Assembly (NCBI RefSeq): GCF_005871205.1
Contig: NZ_SWKM01000015.1
Coordinates: 372,001-436,000, forward strand
Origin: Marinobacter alexandrii
Lineage (GTDB): Bacteria > Pseudomonadota > Gammaproteobacteria > Pseudomonadales > Oleiphilaceae
Reading direction: 5' to 3'
Length of the DNA: 64,000 nt
Position numbers and translations under genes: made by a program
Shown here: one piece after another, positions 39,068-50,983 of the stretch
Layout of the letters: each line of letters starts with the position of its first letter
Position numbering within the stretch: position 1 is the stretch's first letter
Notes under the pieces: model-generated
What the model was told of the DNA's origin: nothing
The model's input: only the letters and a program-made list of their open reading frames with translations
Databases searched by the model: none

Positions 39068-41215
39068 TCATGCGGTGGCCGGCATGGACATCCGTCGGCT
39101 CTGGCGACTGCTCCACACAAAGGCAATGATGAAGATCACCAGCCCGGTCACGTCCAACGCAATCTGGCCATGGGGCCAGAGCATGAGCACGCCAATGGGA
39201 AACATCAGCAACCGCACCAGCGGATTGAGCGGATGCTCCAGGTACCCCTCAAGCCCTGCCACGATGGCGTAAATGCCAAACAAGGCAAAGCAAAACACCT
39301 GCAACATCTGGTCGAAGTCGCCGGTGATCAACGGCGAGTAGGCAAACAGCAGCGGTACAATGTACAGCCCCTTGGCCAGCTTCCACGCGGTGAAACCGGT
39401 GCGCATCTGGGGCGTGCCGGCAATGGCGGCCGCAGCGAACGCCGTCAGGCACACCGGTGGCGTGACGTTGGAATCCTGGGACAGCCAGAAGATCACCATG
39501 TGCGCGGCCACCAATGCCATCGACAGGGTTGCCGGCGACAACGCCTGTTCCAGCAACTGCGAACTGAAGGTATCCGGCACCGACGCCAGCAACTGTTGGG
39601 CAGTCGCCTGATCCATCGGCGCGCTCAGCAGGTCCATCTTGTCCGGCGCCACCAGCATGAAGATCGACTTGGCCTGCTCCGGCAGGTTACCGCTCATCAC
39701 CAGATCCAGCAGCTGACTCTGGGCAATCAAGTTGTAGATCGCCGGAGCCGACAGCGTAGCCAGCACAATATAGGCCGCCGTCACCGGCAGCCCCATGCCC
39801 AGGATCAGTGACGCCAGCGCCACCAGAACAATGGTAATCAGCAGGCTGCCGCCGGCCCAGTCGGTAATCATAATCGAGAAGGTATTACCGATGCCGGTGG
39901 TCGACACCACCATGACAATCAGCCCGACGGTGATCAGCAGAATCGCGGTAGTGGTAATGTTGCGGGCACCCATCACCAGAGCCTCCAGGATGTCCTTGGG
40001 GCCCATCGGGTGTTTCGACAGCCAGGACGCAACGATCACCGACAGAATGGCAATACCGGCCGCGTAGGTGGGTGTAAAGCCATAGACCAGCGCCGCCACC
40101 AGAACCACCAATGGCAAAAGGAAATGCCAGCCATCCTTGAGCACATCCGTCAGAGTGGGTGCTTCATCATCCTCCAGTTTGACGGCATGGCTGCGCTTGG
40201 CCTCGATCCGGACAAACATCGCCACCGACAGGAAATACAGCAGGGCCGGCAGAGCGGCCACGGAGATGATGGTGAGGTAGGACACCTGGGTGTACGAGGC
40301 CATGATGAACGCCCCTGCCCCCATCACCGGTGGCATCAGCTGACCACCAGTGGAGGCTGCAGCCTCGACACCCGCTGCAAATCGAGCCGGGAACCCCGCC
40401 TTGCGCATCAGGGGAATGGTGATTACGCCGGTGGATACGGTATTGGCAACACTGGAGCCGGAGACAGACCCCATCAGCCCGGAGGAGAACACCGCCACGA
40501 AGCCCGGGCCACCGACAAAGCGCCCAGCGGCGCACCGGGCCAGCTCGATGATGAAGTCACCGGCGCCAGATTTCACCAGGAAGGCCCCGAACAGGATGAA
40601 CATGAACACATAGGTCCAGGAGATCCGGGCAATGGAGCCGAGCATGCCCTGGCCACCCATGTAGGAACGGAACAGGACGGTCTCCCAGGTCAGGCCCGGG
40701 AAGTTGAAGATACCGTCCACGTACTGCCCCCACCAAGCGACGTAGGACAACGCGAGAATGCACAGCACCGGGATAAACCAACCCACGCTGCGGCGCGCAA
40801 ATTCGAGAATCAGCAAGACTGCGGCAATGGAGGCTATCCAGTCGCCGGTGCTGAAATTGACACCCCGATCATAGAGCGCGTTTTCAAACAGCATCAGGTA
40901 GACCGCACAGGCCAGTGCGGCCAGGCCGAGAAACACATCAACGCCCAGCACGGCTCGTTGGCCGGCCACGGAGCGCACCCTCAGCATGGGAGTGGTCAGC
41001 GCACAAATCAGCCCGAACAGGCCAAAGTGCAAAGCCGACGTCCACAGCTCGGAGAGCGTGGACACGGTATTGAAGTACAGGTGAATCAGCGACGTGACGA
41101 TGGCCAAACCAAAAATCACCGGTCCGAGGAGCCGGTGATTAAGGCGTTCGCTGGCGTCGCTGGCGCTTTCGTCGCGAACCTCGATGTGAGGTTCGCTGGT
41201 TGGTTGCTCTGCCAC
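39068..41215 (-). CDS. TRAP transporter permease, 4TM/12TM fusion
   Basis: 715 residues in which the small DctQ-type unit (about 30-190) is fused to the large DctM-type unit (about 190-640). Motifs of the large unit include GSVSGSSVANTVSTGVITIPLM, EAAASTGGQLMPPVMGAGAF and LGMGLPVTAAYIVLA. Such fusions work with TAXI-type binding proteins, here encoded directly upstream with two bases between. Sodium-driven import of an organic anion is expected; the substrate is unknown. Confidence 0.94.
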   Translation of the reverse strand: MAEQPTSEPHIEVRDESASDASERLNHRLLGPVIFGLAIVTSLIHLYFNTVSTLSELWTSALHFGLFGLICALTTPMLRVRSVAGQRAVLGVDVFLGLAALACAVYLMLFENALYDRGVNFSTGDWIASIAAVLLILEFARRSVGWFIPVLCILALSYVAWWGQYVDGIFNFPGLTWETVLFRSYMGGQGMLGSIARISWTYVFMFILFGAFLVKSGAGDFIIELARCAAGRFVGGPGFVAVFSSGLMGSVSGSSVANTVSTGVITIPLMRKAGFPARFAAGVEAAASTGGQLMPPVMGAGAFIMASYTQVSYLTIISVAALPALLYFLSVAMFVRIEAKRSHAVKLEDDEAPTLTDVLKDGWHFLLPLVVLVAALVYGFTPTYAAGIAILSVIVASWLSKHPMGPKDILEALVMGARNITTTAILLITVGLIVMVVSTTGIGNTFSIMITDWAGGSLLITIVLVALASLILGMGLPVTAAYIVLATLSAPAIYNLIAQSQLLDLVMSGNLPEQAKSIFMLVAPDKMDLLSAPMDQATAQQLLASVPDTFSSQLLEQALSPATLSMALVAAHMVIFWLSQDSNVTPPVCLTAFAAAAIAGTPQMRTGFTAWKLAKGLYIVPLLFAYSPLITGDFDQMLQVFCFALFGIYAIVAGLEGYLEHPLNPLVRLLMFPIGVLMLWPHGQIALDVTGLVIFIIAFVWSSRQSRRMSMPATA

Positions 41216-41217
41216 GT

Positions 41218-42225
41218 TTACTCCGCGATCAGCCGCTCAGGGATATCCAGCCCCTGTTCGCGGTAGAAACGTGCCGCGCCCGGGTGCAGTGGCATGGGCA
41301 GACCGGCAATGGCCTTCTCCAGCGCCATGGCTTTGGTGGCCGGGTGAATGTTGTTCAGGAACGGCAGGTTGGCGTAGATCGTCTTGGTGATCTGATAGAC
41401 ATCCTCTTCCGGGACATCGGCACGGGCCGCCATGATATTGGGCTGGGCAATGGTGTTGATGTCCTTATCCTGATTCGGATAAGTGCCGGCCGGAATGGTG
41501 TACGGGGTCCACAGCTCAAAGTCACTGTTTACCTGGGCCAGCTGCTCGGCCGTGAAGTCCAGGGTGGTAATGTCGTCGCCCAGATTGGCGTAGGCACGGG
41601 TCACCGCGGAAGCCGGTACGCCGGCGGGAATGTTCATGCCGTCAATGTTGCCGTTCTGCATGGCATCGGCACTGGGGCCATAGCCCAGGTAAGCGATGTC
41701 CACCTGTTCCAGATCAATGCCAACCTTACCCAGGATGAAGCGACCGGAGCCCTCGGTACCGGAGTTACGGGCACCAATGGAGAAGCTCTCGTCGTACAGG
41801 TTGGTCATGTCGGAAATAGTGCCGGTGTCGACCACACTGTTGCGCACAACAAAGTGCTCAACGTTTTGCCACAGCATGGAGACTGAGCGCAGGTTCTTGT
41901 ATGGCTTGGGGACCGGACCTGTGCCATTCCAGGCGTAGGCGCCGTAGAGACCCTGAAGAATACCAAACTGAATCTGCCCTTCGTCCATCAGCTTGAGGTT
42001 CTCACCGGAGCCGGCGGAACTGATGGCAGAAACCGAGATATTGGTTTGCGGTTCGAGCTTCACCTTAATCAGCGTGGAGATTGCCACGCCGACTGGGTAA
42101 TAGGTCCCACCGGTGGTGGCTGTACCCATCACGTAGTTGCCTTCGGCATGTACACTGGTTGACAGCGAAACGGCGGCTGCGGCAACCACACCCAGAGCGG
42201 ATTTACACAGACTATTCCTGTTCAT
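41218..42225 (-). CDS. TAXI-family TRAP transporter solute-binding protein
   Basis: 335 residues with a signal peptide (SALGVVAAAAVSLSTSVHA, cut near residue 27). The TAXI signature is YVMGTATTGGTYYPVGVAISTLI; ENLKLMDEGQIQFGILQ and later blocks fit. It delivers a small organic anion to the adjacent fused permease. First gene of the operon running to 37290; AGGATAAAGAC-type ribosome site before the ATG. Confidence 0.94.
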   Translation of the reverse strand: MNRNSLCKSALGVVAAAAVSLSTSVHAEGNYVMGTATTGGTYYPVGVAISTLIKVKLEPQTNISVSAISSAGSGENLKLMDEGQIQFGILQGLYGAYAWNGTGPVPKPYKNLRSVSMLWQNVEHFVVRNSVVDTGTISDMTNLYDESFSIGARNSGTEGSGRFILGKVGIDLEQVDIAYLGYGPSADAMQNGNIDGMNIPAGVPASAVTRAYANLGDDITTLDFTAEQLAQVNSDFELWTPYTIPAGTYPNQDKDINTIAQPNIMAARADVPEEDVYQITKTIYANLPFLNNIHPATKAMALEKAIAGLPMPLHPGAARFYREQGLDIPERLIAE

Positions 42226-42371
42226 ATGTCTTTATCCTCAGATGCTTATAGTTATTTCGGGGCGCTTCCTAACAAACTATCACGGTAGCTCTTTGACGAA
42301 ACGACTGCCAGCAACACAGCACCTTCCTTCGACTTATGTCTTAGAGAGACTTAGCGCCTTTGGCCGGAAGC

Positions 42372-42408
42372 AAAAAAAAGCCCCCGTCATTACTGACGAG
42401 GGCTTTTT
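42372..42408 (-). terminator. Terminator after putP
   Basis: Stem AAAAAGCCCTCGTCA / TGACGGGGGCTTTTT (one G-U pair) with a 4-base loop and a T run on the minus strand, about 50 bases after the putP stop. Confidence 0.85.
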
Positions 42409-42455
42409 CGATTACCAAGCCAGCCCTTGCTGTTCAGCAGGGCCGGATCCGCCAG

Positions 42456-43949
42456 TTACGGCAGGTTGTGGTAACGCGCTTTGATGGCCTTATCGAAGCC
42501 GGCCAGGATTTCCGCGTGCGGCTTATCACCGAACTTGGAAACCAGAACAATGGCAATGGTCGCCAGGATGAAGCCCGGGATAATCTCGTACAGGTCCAGC
42601 AGGCCGCCGGACATGTTGCCCCAGATCACCACGGTGGCACCGCCAACAACGATACCGGCAATCGCACCGTTGCGGGTCATGTTACGCCAGAATAGCGACA
42701 GGATCAGAGCCGGACCAAAGGCCGCACCGAAACCAGCCCAGGCGTAGGAGACCAGCTCCAGAACCTTGCTGTCCGGGTTCAGACCCAGGATACAGGCGAT
42801 GATGGCAATACCGACCACGGCAAAACGACCAACCCAAACCAGCTCTTCCTGGGAGGCTTCCTTGCGGAACAGCGCCTTGTAGAAATCTTCCGCCAGAGCT
42901 GATGAAGACACCAGCAGCTGGGAATCAGCCGTACTCATGATCGCCGCCAGGATGGCCGCAAGCAGAACACCGGCAATAACCGGATGGAACAACGCATCTA
43001 CCAGCAGCATGAAGGCACGCTCGCCGTCGTCCAGCGGAGTCTCGAAGTAGCCAATGGCGGCGAAACCACACAGCAGTGCACCTAGTAGACCCATACCGCT
43101 CCAGATCACCGCAATGCGGCGAGCGGCGGGAACGTCATCTTCACTGCGAATAGCCTTGAAGCGCGCCAAGATGTGTGGCTGACCGAAATAGCCCAGCCCC
43201 CAGCCCAGCAGGGACAGGATGGACAGCGCACCCAGTGCAGCACCATCGGTACCGGTAAAGGCATCCAGGAACTCGGGGTTCTTGGCCTCCATGGCTGCAG
43301 AAGTCGCAGCCCAGCCACCGTCTGCATTGATCGCCATGATTGGGACCAGCAGCAACGCGACAAACATCAACAGGCCCTGGATAACGTCAGTCCAGGTTAC
43401 CGCCAGGAAGCCGCCGAAGAAGGTGTAGGAAACCACAGCAATGGTGCCAACAATGACTGCCACGGTGTAATCCAGCCCGAAAACCGTCTCAAACAGCTTG
43501 CCACCTGCGACCAGGCCAGAGCTGGTGTAGAACAGGAAGAACAGCAGGATGAAGAAGGCACAAATGACCCGAAGGACACGACTGGTGTCGTTGAAGCGGT
43601 TCTCAAAGAACGACGGCAGTGTCAGCGAGTCGCCGGCAGACAACGAGTAGGTGCGCAGGCGGCTGGCCACAAACAGCCAGTTCAGCCAGGTACCAGCCAA
43701 CAGGCCAACAGCAATCCAGATGGCTTCATAGCCAGCTGCGTAGGCGTAACCGGGCAGGCCCAGCAGCAGCCAACCACTCATGTCGGACGCACCGGCACTG
43801 ATCGCGGAAGGCAGGGGGCCAAGACTCCGGCCGCCCAGGATGTAATCGGAAAGATTTGAGGTTCGTTTCCAGGCTACATAGCCAATGCCGAGCATTAGCA
43901 GAATGTAGGCCAGGAACGTAATGCTAATCCCAACACTGTTTCCTATCAT
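42456..43949 (-). CDS. putP: Sodium/proline symporter
   Basis: 497 residues with about 13 membrane helices, solute:sodium symporter family. The N-terminal DYILGGRSLGPLPSAISAGASDMSGWLLLGLPGYAY is characteristic of PutP. Takes up proline as carbon, nitrogen or compatible solute. GGGGAG precedes the ATG. No putA is in view. An AraC-type regulator gene lies 240 bases upstream on the same strand. Confidence 0.94.
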   Translation of the reverse strand: MIGNSVGISITFLAYILLMLGIGYVAWKRTSNLSDYILGGRSLGPLPSAISAGASDMSGWLLLGLPGYAYAAGYEAIWIAVGLLAGTWLNWLFVASRLRTYSLSAGDSLTLPSFFENRFNDTSRVLRVICAFFILLFFLFYTSSGLVAGGKLFETVFGLDYTVAVIVGTIAVVSYTFFGGFLAVTWTDVIQGLLMFVALLLVPIMAINADGGWAATSAAMEAKNPEFLDAFTGTDGAALGALSILSLLGWGLGYFGQPHILARFKAIRSEDDVPAARRIAVIWSGMGLLGALLCGFAAIGYFETPLDDGERAFMLLVDALFHPVIAGVLLAAILAAIMSTADSQLLVSSSALAEDFYKALFRKEASQEELVWVGRFAVVGIAIIACILGLNPDSKVLELVSYAWAGFGAAFGPALILSLFWRNMTRNGAIAGIVVGGATVVIWGNMSGGLLDLYEIIPGFILATIAIVLVSKFGDKPHAEILAGFDKAIKARYHNLP

Positions 43950-44189
43950 TTCGGTTTTCTCCCCGTGCGCTATCTGGGTTAGTTATTATTGGCTTTGGAA
44001 CGGCTCTCCTTCCGCACCCTGGACACAGGATGGGAAGGGCAGCCCGACGAACTCAAAACCATGACGGAACGGAACTACGCTCCAAGGCAAATTTCAGACC
44101 TGCGTACGTTAGTATTACTACGGATCTCAAACTTGCAAAATCCTACGATCTTTTTGATAAATCGTCCAAAAAGCCGGGATTTTTCAAAA

Positions 44190-44969
44190 TCAGGCTATTT
44201 TTTCACCGAAACGTAGCTGTGAAGGCGTAGTGTCCCGATGCTTTCGCAGGGCATTGGTCAAGGCACTCTGCGAGGAAAACCCGGTGCGATAACCGACTTC
44301 TGAAATCGGCAAAGTCGTCGACACTAACAGCTGTGACGCCCGTTCAAGACGGGTCTGAAGAAGGAACTGGTGCGGGGTCACGCCAGTGGCGTCCCGAAAA
44401 ATCTCATGAAACCGGCTCGCACTCAGGCAGGCCACGGCCGCGAGATCCCTGACCCGGATCTTCCGGTGCAAGTTATCCAGAATATAACGCTTGATGTGAT
44501 CCGTGCGAATGGCATGGCGGCTGTACACCACTTTCGAACGCTGGTTCAGGCGCTCCGCCATGCAGTGAAGAATGCTGGCAGCCAGATGGTGCTTCATCAC
44601 GTCGTTAGCCGGTGCCCGGTCAAATTCGCTCGCTGCGAACTGAATCATGCCCTGGAGTCGATCATCCAGGTGCAGGGTACGCGGTCTCTCAAACAGGGGC
44701 GCCAGACGTTCATAGGCGGCATTGGCGGGGGAGTGAATGGCGGGTAACCGGGGATTCAGATCAATCACAAGAACGTGATTGCGGTTGTCACCACAGTAAT
44801 CATGGCGGGCCTCAGTGGGCACCAGACAGGCGCGAGAGTCGTCCAGATGAGATCCGTTGCCGTCGACACTCAAATTTGCCTCGCCTCGCACACCCACCAC
44901 GATCTGATGATGCTCATGGCAGTGCTGATGAGAGGCGACGGGCAACTTCAGTAGTCGAGCATCCAACAT
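44190..44969 (-). CDS. AraC-family transcriptional regulator
   Basis: 259 residues. A cupin-like N-terminal sensing part (HQHCHEHHQIVVGVRGEANL, VPTEARHDYCG) is followed by two helix-turn-helix motifs (RVRDLAAVACLSASRFHEIFRDATG and ISEVGYRTGFSSQSALTNALRK). It sits upstream of putP in the same direction; proline regulators of this family (PruR) exist in Pseudomonas, so control of proline use is a reasonable guess. No ligand can be read from the sequence. Confidence 0.88.
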   Translation of the reverse strand: MLDARLLKLPVASHQHCHEHHQIVVGVRGEANLSVDGNGSHLDDSRACLVPTEARHDYCGDNRNHVLVIDLNPRLPAIHSPANAAYERLAPLFERPRTLHLDDRLQGMIQFAASEFDRAPANDVMKHHLAASILHCMAERLNQRSKVVYSRHAIRTDHIKRYILDNLHRKIRVRDLAAVACLSASRFHEIFRDATGVTPHQFLLQTRLERASQLLVSTTLPISEVGYRTGFSSQSALTNALRKHRDTTPSQLRFGEKIA

Positions 44970-45008
44970 AGACGCAAGCGCACCTTAATATTTGATAATA
45001 TTGGTCAA

Positions 45009-46711
<1,703 letters not shown>

Positions 46712-46716
46712 GGGAA

Positions 46717-47532
46717 TTATTCCAGTAGATCGAGAGGATGCACGATTGTCGCAAGTCCGCTATCGACAGGCAAATCCTGATCGGCAAGACGCCGCACCGG
46801 AACCAGTCCGAACAAGCTGTTGAGCAGGAAAAGCCCCTGGCAGTCGGGGCCAGTCACATCGGCAATGGTCAGCGGCTGCTCCAGCACCGGTTCTCCGCGT
46901 TCACGCAGACGTTCCAATATCCACTCGCGCATGACACCGGCCACGGCCAGTGTTGAAACCGGCGGTGTGACGCAGCCATACCGGGTTTTGAGTAGCAGAT
47001 TGGTTCGCGTGCCTTCAATCAGGTAACCGTCGTGATTTGACATAATCACTTCGAAGAGCCCGTCGTGCAGTTCACGGGCCGCCATCACCTGGTCGAGTCG
47101 GTTAAGGGATTTGATGCCAGCAAACATCGGATGAACCGACAGCGGTACTCGCGAGAAATCCGCCACCACCCCCCTGGCATCGGGCTCAGGCGGAAGCGAG
47201 GCCGCAGATAACAGGAGGTTCGGGCGCATGTTGTCATCCGGGCGATAACCACGCCCACCTGCGCCGCGGGTCAGAATCAGCTTCAATACCCAGCCACTGT
47301 CAAAGCTGTCGGCCCAGCGTTGTGCAGCCTGGGCGCACACGCCGTTAAGCTCCTCCCGAGACACCACGATTCCCAGCCGGGCGGCGTCACGGACAAGGCG
47401 CACGACATGCCTGGAAAGCAGAACGCCCTGTTGCCCCTGCATCCGGACAGTCTCGAACAGACCATCGCCGTAGGCCAACCCACGATCACTAGCCGGCAAC
47501 CCGCCTTCATCCGCCCAGAACAGATTGAGCAT
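46717..47532 (-). CDS. pabC: Aminodeoxychorismate lyase
   Basis: 271 residues. PLP enzyme of the branched-chain aminotransferase fold that releases p-aminobenzoate for folate. Characteristic parts are DRGLAYGDGLFETVR, IKSLNRLDQVMAARE (catalytic Lys), EVIMSNHDGYLIEGTRTNLL. It lies between fabF and mltG in the conserved order. Confidence 0.93.
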   Translation of the reverse strand: MLNLFWADEGGLPASDRGLAYGDGLFETVRMQGQQGVLLSRHVVRLVRDAARLGIVVSREELNGVCAQAAQRWADSFDSGWVLKLILTRGAGGRGYRPDDNMRPNLLLSAASLPPEPDARGVVADFSRVPLSVHPMFAGIKSLNRLDQVMAARELHDGLFEVIMSNHDGYLIEGTRTNLLLKTRYGCVTPPVSTLAVAGVMREWILERLRERGEPVLEQPLTIADVTGPDCQGLFLLNSLFGLVPVRRLADQDLPVDSGLATIVHPLDLLE

Positions 47533-47540
47533 GAGCTGGT

Positions 47541-48788
47541 TTAGTCCTCGTAGCGGCGGAAAATCAGTGTGCCGTTGGTACCGCCAAAGCCAAAGGAATT
47601 GGAGAGCGCGACGCGAACATCTGATTTGCGGCTCTTGTTAGCGACAAAATCCAGATCACAGCCCTCATCGGGGTTGTCCAGATTGATGGTCGGCGGCAAC
47701 AGGCCATCGCGGATTGCCAGAACGGAGAAAATGCCTTCAACGGCACCGGCGGCGCCCAGCAAATGCCCGGTCATCGATTTGGTGCTGCTCATGGCCAGCT
47801 TTTCAGCGTGATCGCCAAAGACGGATTTCACCGCCGCCACTTCAGCAACATCGCCAACCTGGGTGGAGGTGCCGTGGGCGTTGATATAATCAACCTCATC
47901 CGGGCTCATTCCGGCATCGCGCAGGGCATTGTTCATGGAGCGGGCAGCGCCCTCCCCGCTCGCAGGCGGAGCGGTAATGTGGTGGGCATCATCGCTCATG
48001 CCAAAGCCGACCACTTCACCGTAGATGGTGGCACCGCGTTTCCTGGCATGTTCAAGGTCTTCCAGAACCACCACACCAGCGCCGTCGCTCAGAACAAAAC
48101 CATCCCGTTCACGATCCCAGGGCCGGCTTGCCTTCTCCGGCTCGTCGTTGCGCGTGGACAGCGCCCGGGCGGCAGAAAATGCAGCAATCCCGGTTCGGGT
48201 CGTTGCCATTTCCGAACCGCCGGCGAGCATCACGTCGGCATCGCCGTAAGCGATGGTTCGGGCCGCATAGCCAATGTTGTGAGTGCCCGTGGTGCAGGCG
48301 GTTACGATGGCAATGTTGGGACCGCGATAGCCAAAACGGATCCCGGCATTGCCGGAAATCATGTTGATCACGGAGGCAGGAACGAAGAATGGCGACACCT
48401 TTCGGGGCCCGGACTTATCCATGGTCAGCACATTTTTTTCAATGTACTCCAGACCACCAATGCCTGAGCCAATGGCGATACCTACACGGTCTTTGTCCAG
48501 CGCGTCGTAATCATCCAGGCCGCTGTCGTCCACGGCCTGTTGGGCGGCAATCAAACCGTAATGGATGAAGGCGTCAAGCTTTCGGGCTTCCTTGGTGGAC
48601 AGCCAGGGCTCAAGGTCAAGATCCTTTATGGCGCCGCCAATACGGGTGTTGTACCCGGACGCGTCAAAGCGCTCGATATTACCGATGCCACTGCGGCCCG
48701 CCCGTACGCCTTCCCAGGAACTTTTTACGTCGTTGCCCAAAGGAGACAACATCCCCATACCTGTGATGACAACCCGTCGTTTACTCAT
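47541..48788 (-). CDS. fabF: 3-oxoacyl-ACP synthase II
   Basis: 415 residues from ATG 48788 ([13 protein letters not shown] fits the family). GTG 48800, with AGGAT upstream, would add four residues. Elongating condensing enzyme of type II fatty-acid synthesis, important for unsaturated chain elongation. Catalytic Cys in [10 protein letters not shown], His in [11 protein letters not shown] and in [11 protein letters not shown]. Separated from acpP by a terminator-like hairpin at 48855-48891. Confidence 0.96.
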   Translation of the reverse strand: MSKRRVVITGMGMLSPLGNDVKSSWEGVRAGRSGIGNIERFDASGYNTRIGGAIKDLDLEPWLSTKEARKLDAFIHYGLIAAQQAVDDSGLDDYDALDKDRVGIAIGSGIGGLEYIEKNVLTMDKSGPRKVSPFFVPASVINMISGNAGIRFGYRGPNIAIVTACTTGTHNIGYAARTIAYGDADVMLAGGSEMATTRTGIAAFSAARALSTRNDEPEKASRPWDRERDGFVLSDGAGVVVLEDLEHARKRGATIYGEVVGFGMSDDAHHITAPPASGEGAARSMNNALRDAGMSPDEVDYINAHGTSTQVGDVAEVAAVKSVFGDHAEKLAMSSTKSMTGHLLGAAGAVEGIFSVLAIRDGLLPPTINLDNPDEGCDLDFVANKSRKSDVRVALSNSFGFGGTNGTLIFRRYED

Positions 48789-48854
48789 AAACTCTTTCAC
48801 CCGATCCTTTTACAAGTGCGTCCGATCACCAATTGAACCTGAATTCCAACCAAT

Positions 48855-48891
48855 AAAAAAGCCGCCCTTAGTTTAGAAACAAGGACGGCTT
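48855..48891 (-). terminator. Terminator or attenuator between acpP and fabF
   Basis: Minus-strand stem AAGCCGTCCTT / AAGGGCGGCTT (one G-U pair), loop of about 11 bases, then TTTTAT. Partial termination here would yield much more acpP than fabF mRNA, as the cell needs. Confidence 0.7.
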
Positions 48892-48919
48892 CTTGCCTGG
48901 CTTTTACTACTGCAGAGTA

Positions 48920-49153
48920 TCAGGTGTGCGCGACAATGTAGTCAATCGCGTCCTGAACACTGGCCAGCTTCTCGGCTTCTTCGTCGGGAATTTCAGTTTC
49001 AAATTCCTCTTCCAGTGCCATTACCAGCTCAACGGTGTCCAGTGAGTCAGCGCCAAGATCCTCTACAAAAGAAGATGAGTTCTGAACTTCGGACTCTTTA
49101 ACGCCCAACTGTTCACAAACGATCTTCTTCACGCGCTCTTCAACTGTACTCAT
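48920..49153 (-). CDS. acpP: Acyl carrier protein
   Basis: 77 residues. The 4'-phosphopantetheine attachment site is Ser37 in [10 protein letters not shown]. Highly acidic, as usual. It carries acyl chains for fatty-acid, phospholipid and lipid A synthesis. GTGAGGACATT before the ATG supplies the ribosome site. The 132-base gap to fabG probably holds its own promoter. Confidence 0.97.
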   Translation of the reverse strand: MSTVEERVKKIVCEQLGVKESEVQNSSSFVEDLGADSLDTVELVMALEEEFETEIPDEEAEKLASVQDAIDYIVAHT

Positions 49154-49285
49154 AATGTCCTCACTTTATGTGTTAACCAAGCAACTTTGTGCTGCAAGTT
49201 TAATTTAAACCCCACCCGCAAACAAGCAGGGATTCGGTCAAACATGTTGTGTGACAAGGGCTTGCGTACAAGCAGCCGCCCCAGT

Positions 49286-50029
49286 CTATCCCATGTACAT
49301 TCCGCCGTTCACGTGGATGGTCTCGCCACTCACGTATCCGGCTGCATCTGATGCCAGGAAGGCAACCACGGCTGCCACTTCTTCCGGCTCACCCAGACGA
49401 CCCGCGGGTATGATTTCCAGCATAGTCTCACGCTGCTTGTCGTCCAGTTTTTTTGTCATATCGGTGTCGATAAACCCGGGAGCCACGCAGTTGGCGGTAA
49501 TACCCCGATTCGACATTTCCTTGGCCAGACTGCGGGTAAAGCCCTCTACGCCTGCCTTGGCGGCGCAGTAGTTACCCTGCCCCGGATTTCCCATACCGGC
49601 CACCACGGAGCTGATATTGATAATCCGCCCCCACTTGGCCTTGGCCATGCCACGCAACACCGCCTTGCTGGTGCGGTACACGCTGGACAAGTTGGTTTCC
49701 AGAACCGCCGCCCAATCGTCTTCCTTCAGGCGCATCAGCAGGTTATCGCGGGTGATACCGGCGTTGTTGACCAGAATCTGAGGCGCGCCAGAGGTGCTGG
49801 CAATTTCCTTCAACCCGGCATCGATGCTTTCGGCCTCGGCAACGTTCATCACGATACCGTAGCCTTTCAGGCCCGCAGATTTGAGATCATTGGAAATGGT
49901 TTCGGCGCCTTCGGCACTGGTGGCCGTGCCAATCACTTCAGCACCCTGCTCTGCCAGCGCCCGGGCAATGGCCTTGCCAATGCCGCGAGTTGCACCGGTT
50001 ACCAGTGCGGTTTTGCCTTCCAAAGACAT
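49286..50029 (-). CDS. fabG: 3-oxoacyl-ACP reductase
   Basis: 247 residues. NADPH-dependent short-chain reductase of the elongation cycle. TGATRGIGKAIA cofactor motif, NNAGITRDNLLMR, catalytic Ser and YCAAK. GGGAG before the ATG. Fifteen bases after fabD. Confidence 0.97.
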   Translation of the reverse strand: MSLEGKTALVTGATRGIGKAIARALAEQGAEVIGTATSAEGAETISNDLKSAGLKGYGIVMNVAEAESIDAGLKEIASTSGAPQILVNNAGITRDNLLMRLKEDDWAAVLETNLSSVYRTSKAVLRGMAKAKWGRIINISSVVAGMGNPGQGNYCAAKAGVEGFTRSLAKEMSNRGITANCVAPGFIDTDMTKKLDDKQRETMLEIIPAGRLGEPEEVAAVVAFLASDAAGYVSGETIHVNGGMYMG

Positions 50030-50044
50030 GAATAACTCCCTTTT

Positions 50045-50983
50045 TTAGGACTGACTGAATGCGTCCAGCGCTTTCGCCAGTGAATCCGGCTCTTCGATAC
50101 TGTGAACAGCCAGACCACGATCAATTCGCTTGATCAAACCGGCCAGCACCTTACCAGTGCCACACTCAACTGCAACCGACACACCGCTATCCACCAGGGT
50201 GCGCACCGAATCAGTCCACAGCACCGGGGAATATAGTTGCTTTAGCAGATTGGCCTTGAGTGTATCGGAATCCGTCTCAGCGACAGCGTTAACATTTTGT
50301 ATAACGGGTATGACAGCGTCGTTAAAGCGCACATCTTCCAGTTCACCCGCAAGCTCGTCGGCAGCGCCTTTCATCAGCGCACAATGCGACGGCACACTGA
50401 CCGGCAGCGGCATAGCCTTGCGGGCACCCTTTTCCTTACAGGCCTCAATAGCGCGCTCAACGGCAGCGGCCGACCCGGCAATAACAACCTGCCCCGGGGC
50501 GTTGAAGTTAACCGCTGCGACCACGTCGCCGTTGGCGGCACTGGCACACGCGGCCACCACGTCGTCGTCCTCAAGGCCTAGAATTGCGGCCATCTTGCCT
50601 TCACCGGCAGGTACCGCGTCCTGCATCAGCTCGCCACGCAGGCGAACCAGTTTAACCGCGTCGACAAAATCGAGACTCTCTGCCGCAACCAGCGCGCTGT
50701 ATTCACCCAGGCTGTGGCCCGCCACAAAGTTGGGCCGGCCGCCACCCGCCACTTGCCAGTGACGCCACAGGGCAACACTGGCCGTCAGAAGCGCCGGCTG
50801 GGTAACCATGGTCTGGTTCAGTTCTTCGGCCGGGCCTTTCTGGCACAGCTGCCACAGGTCGTAGCCAAGGGCATTGGATGCTTCGGCAAAGGTTTTATTG
50901 ACGATGGGCCACGCCTCGGCTGCCGCTGACAGCATACCGACTGACTGGGACCCCTGACCGGGGAAAATAAAGGCTGATTTCAT
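50045..50983 (-). CDS. fabD: Malonyl-CoA:ACP transacylase
   Basis: 312 residues. Loads malonyl units onto ACP. FIFPGQGSQSVGM at the N-terminus, nucleophile Ser in AGHSLGEYSAL, and His in PSHCALM. It follows plsX after 136 bases; fabH, which lies here in enterics, is absent. Confidence 0.96.
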   Translation of the reverse strand: MKSAFIFPGQGSQSVGMLSAAAEAWPIVNKTFAEASNALGYDLWQLCQKGPAEELNQTMVTQPALLTASVALWRHWQVAGGGRPNFVAGHSLGEYSALVAAESLDFVDAVKLVRLRGELMQDAVPAGEGKMAAILGLEDDDVVAACASAANGDVVAAVNFNAPGQVVIAGSAAAVERAIEACKEKGARKAMPLPVSVPSHCALMKGAADELAGELEDVRFNDAVIPVIQNVNAVAETDSDTLKANLLKQLYSPVLWTDSVRTLVDSGVSVAVECGTGKVLAGLIKRIDRGLAVHSIEEPDSLAKALDAFSQS

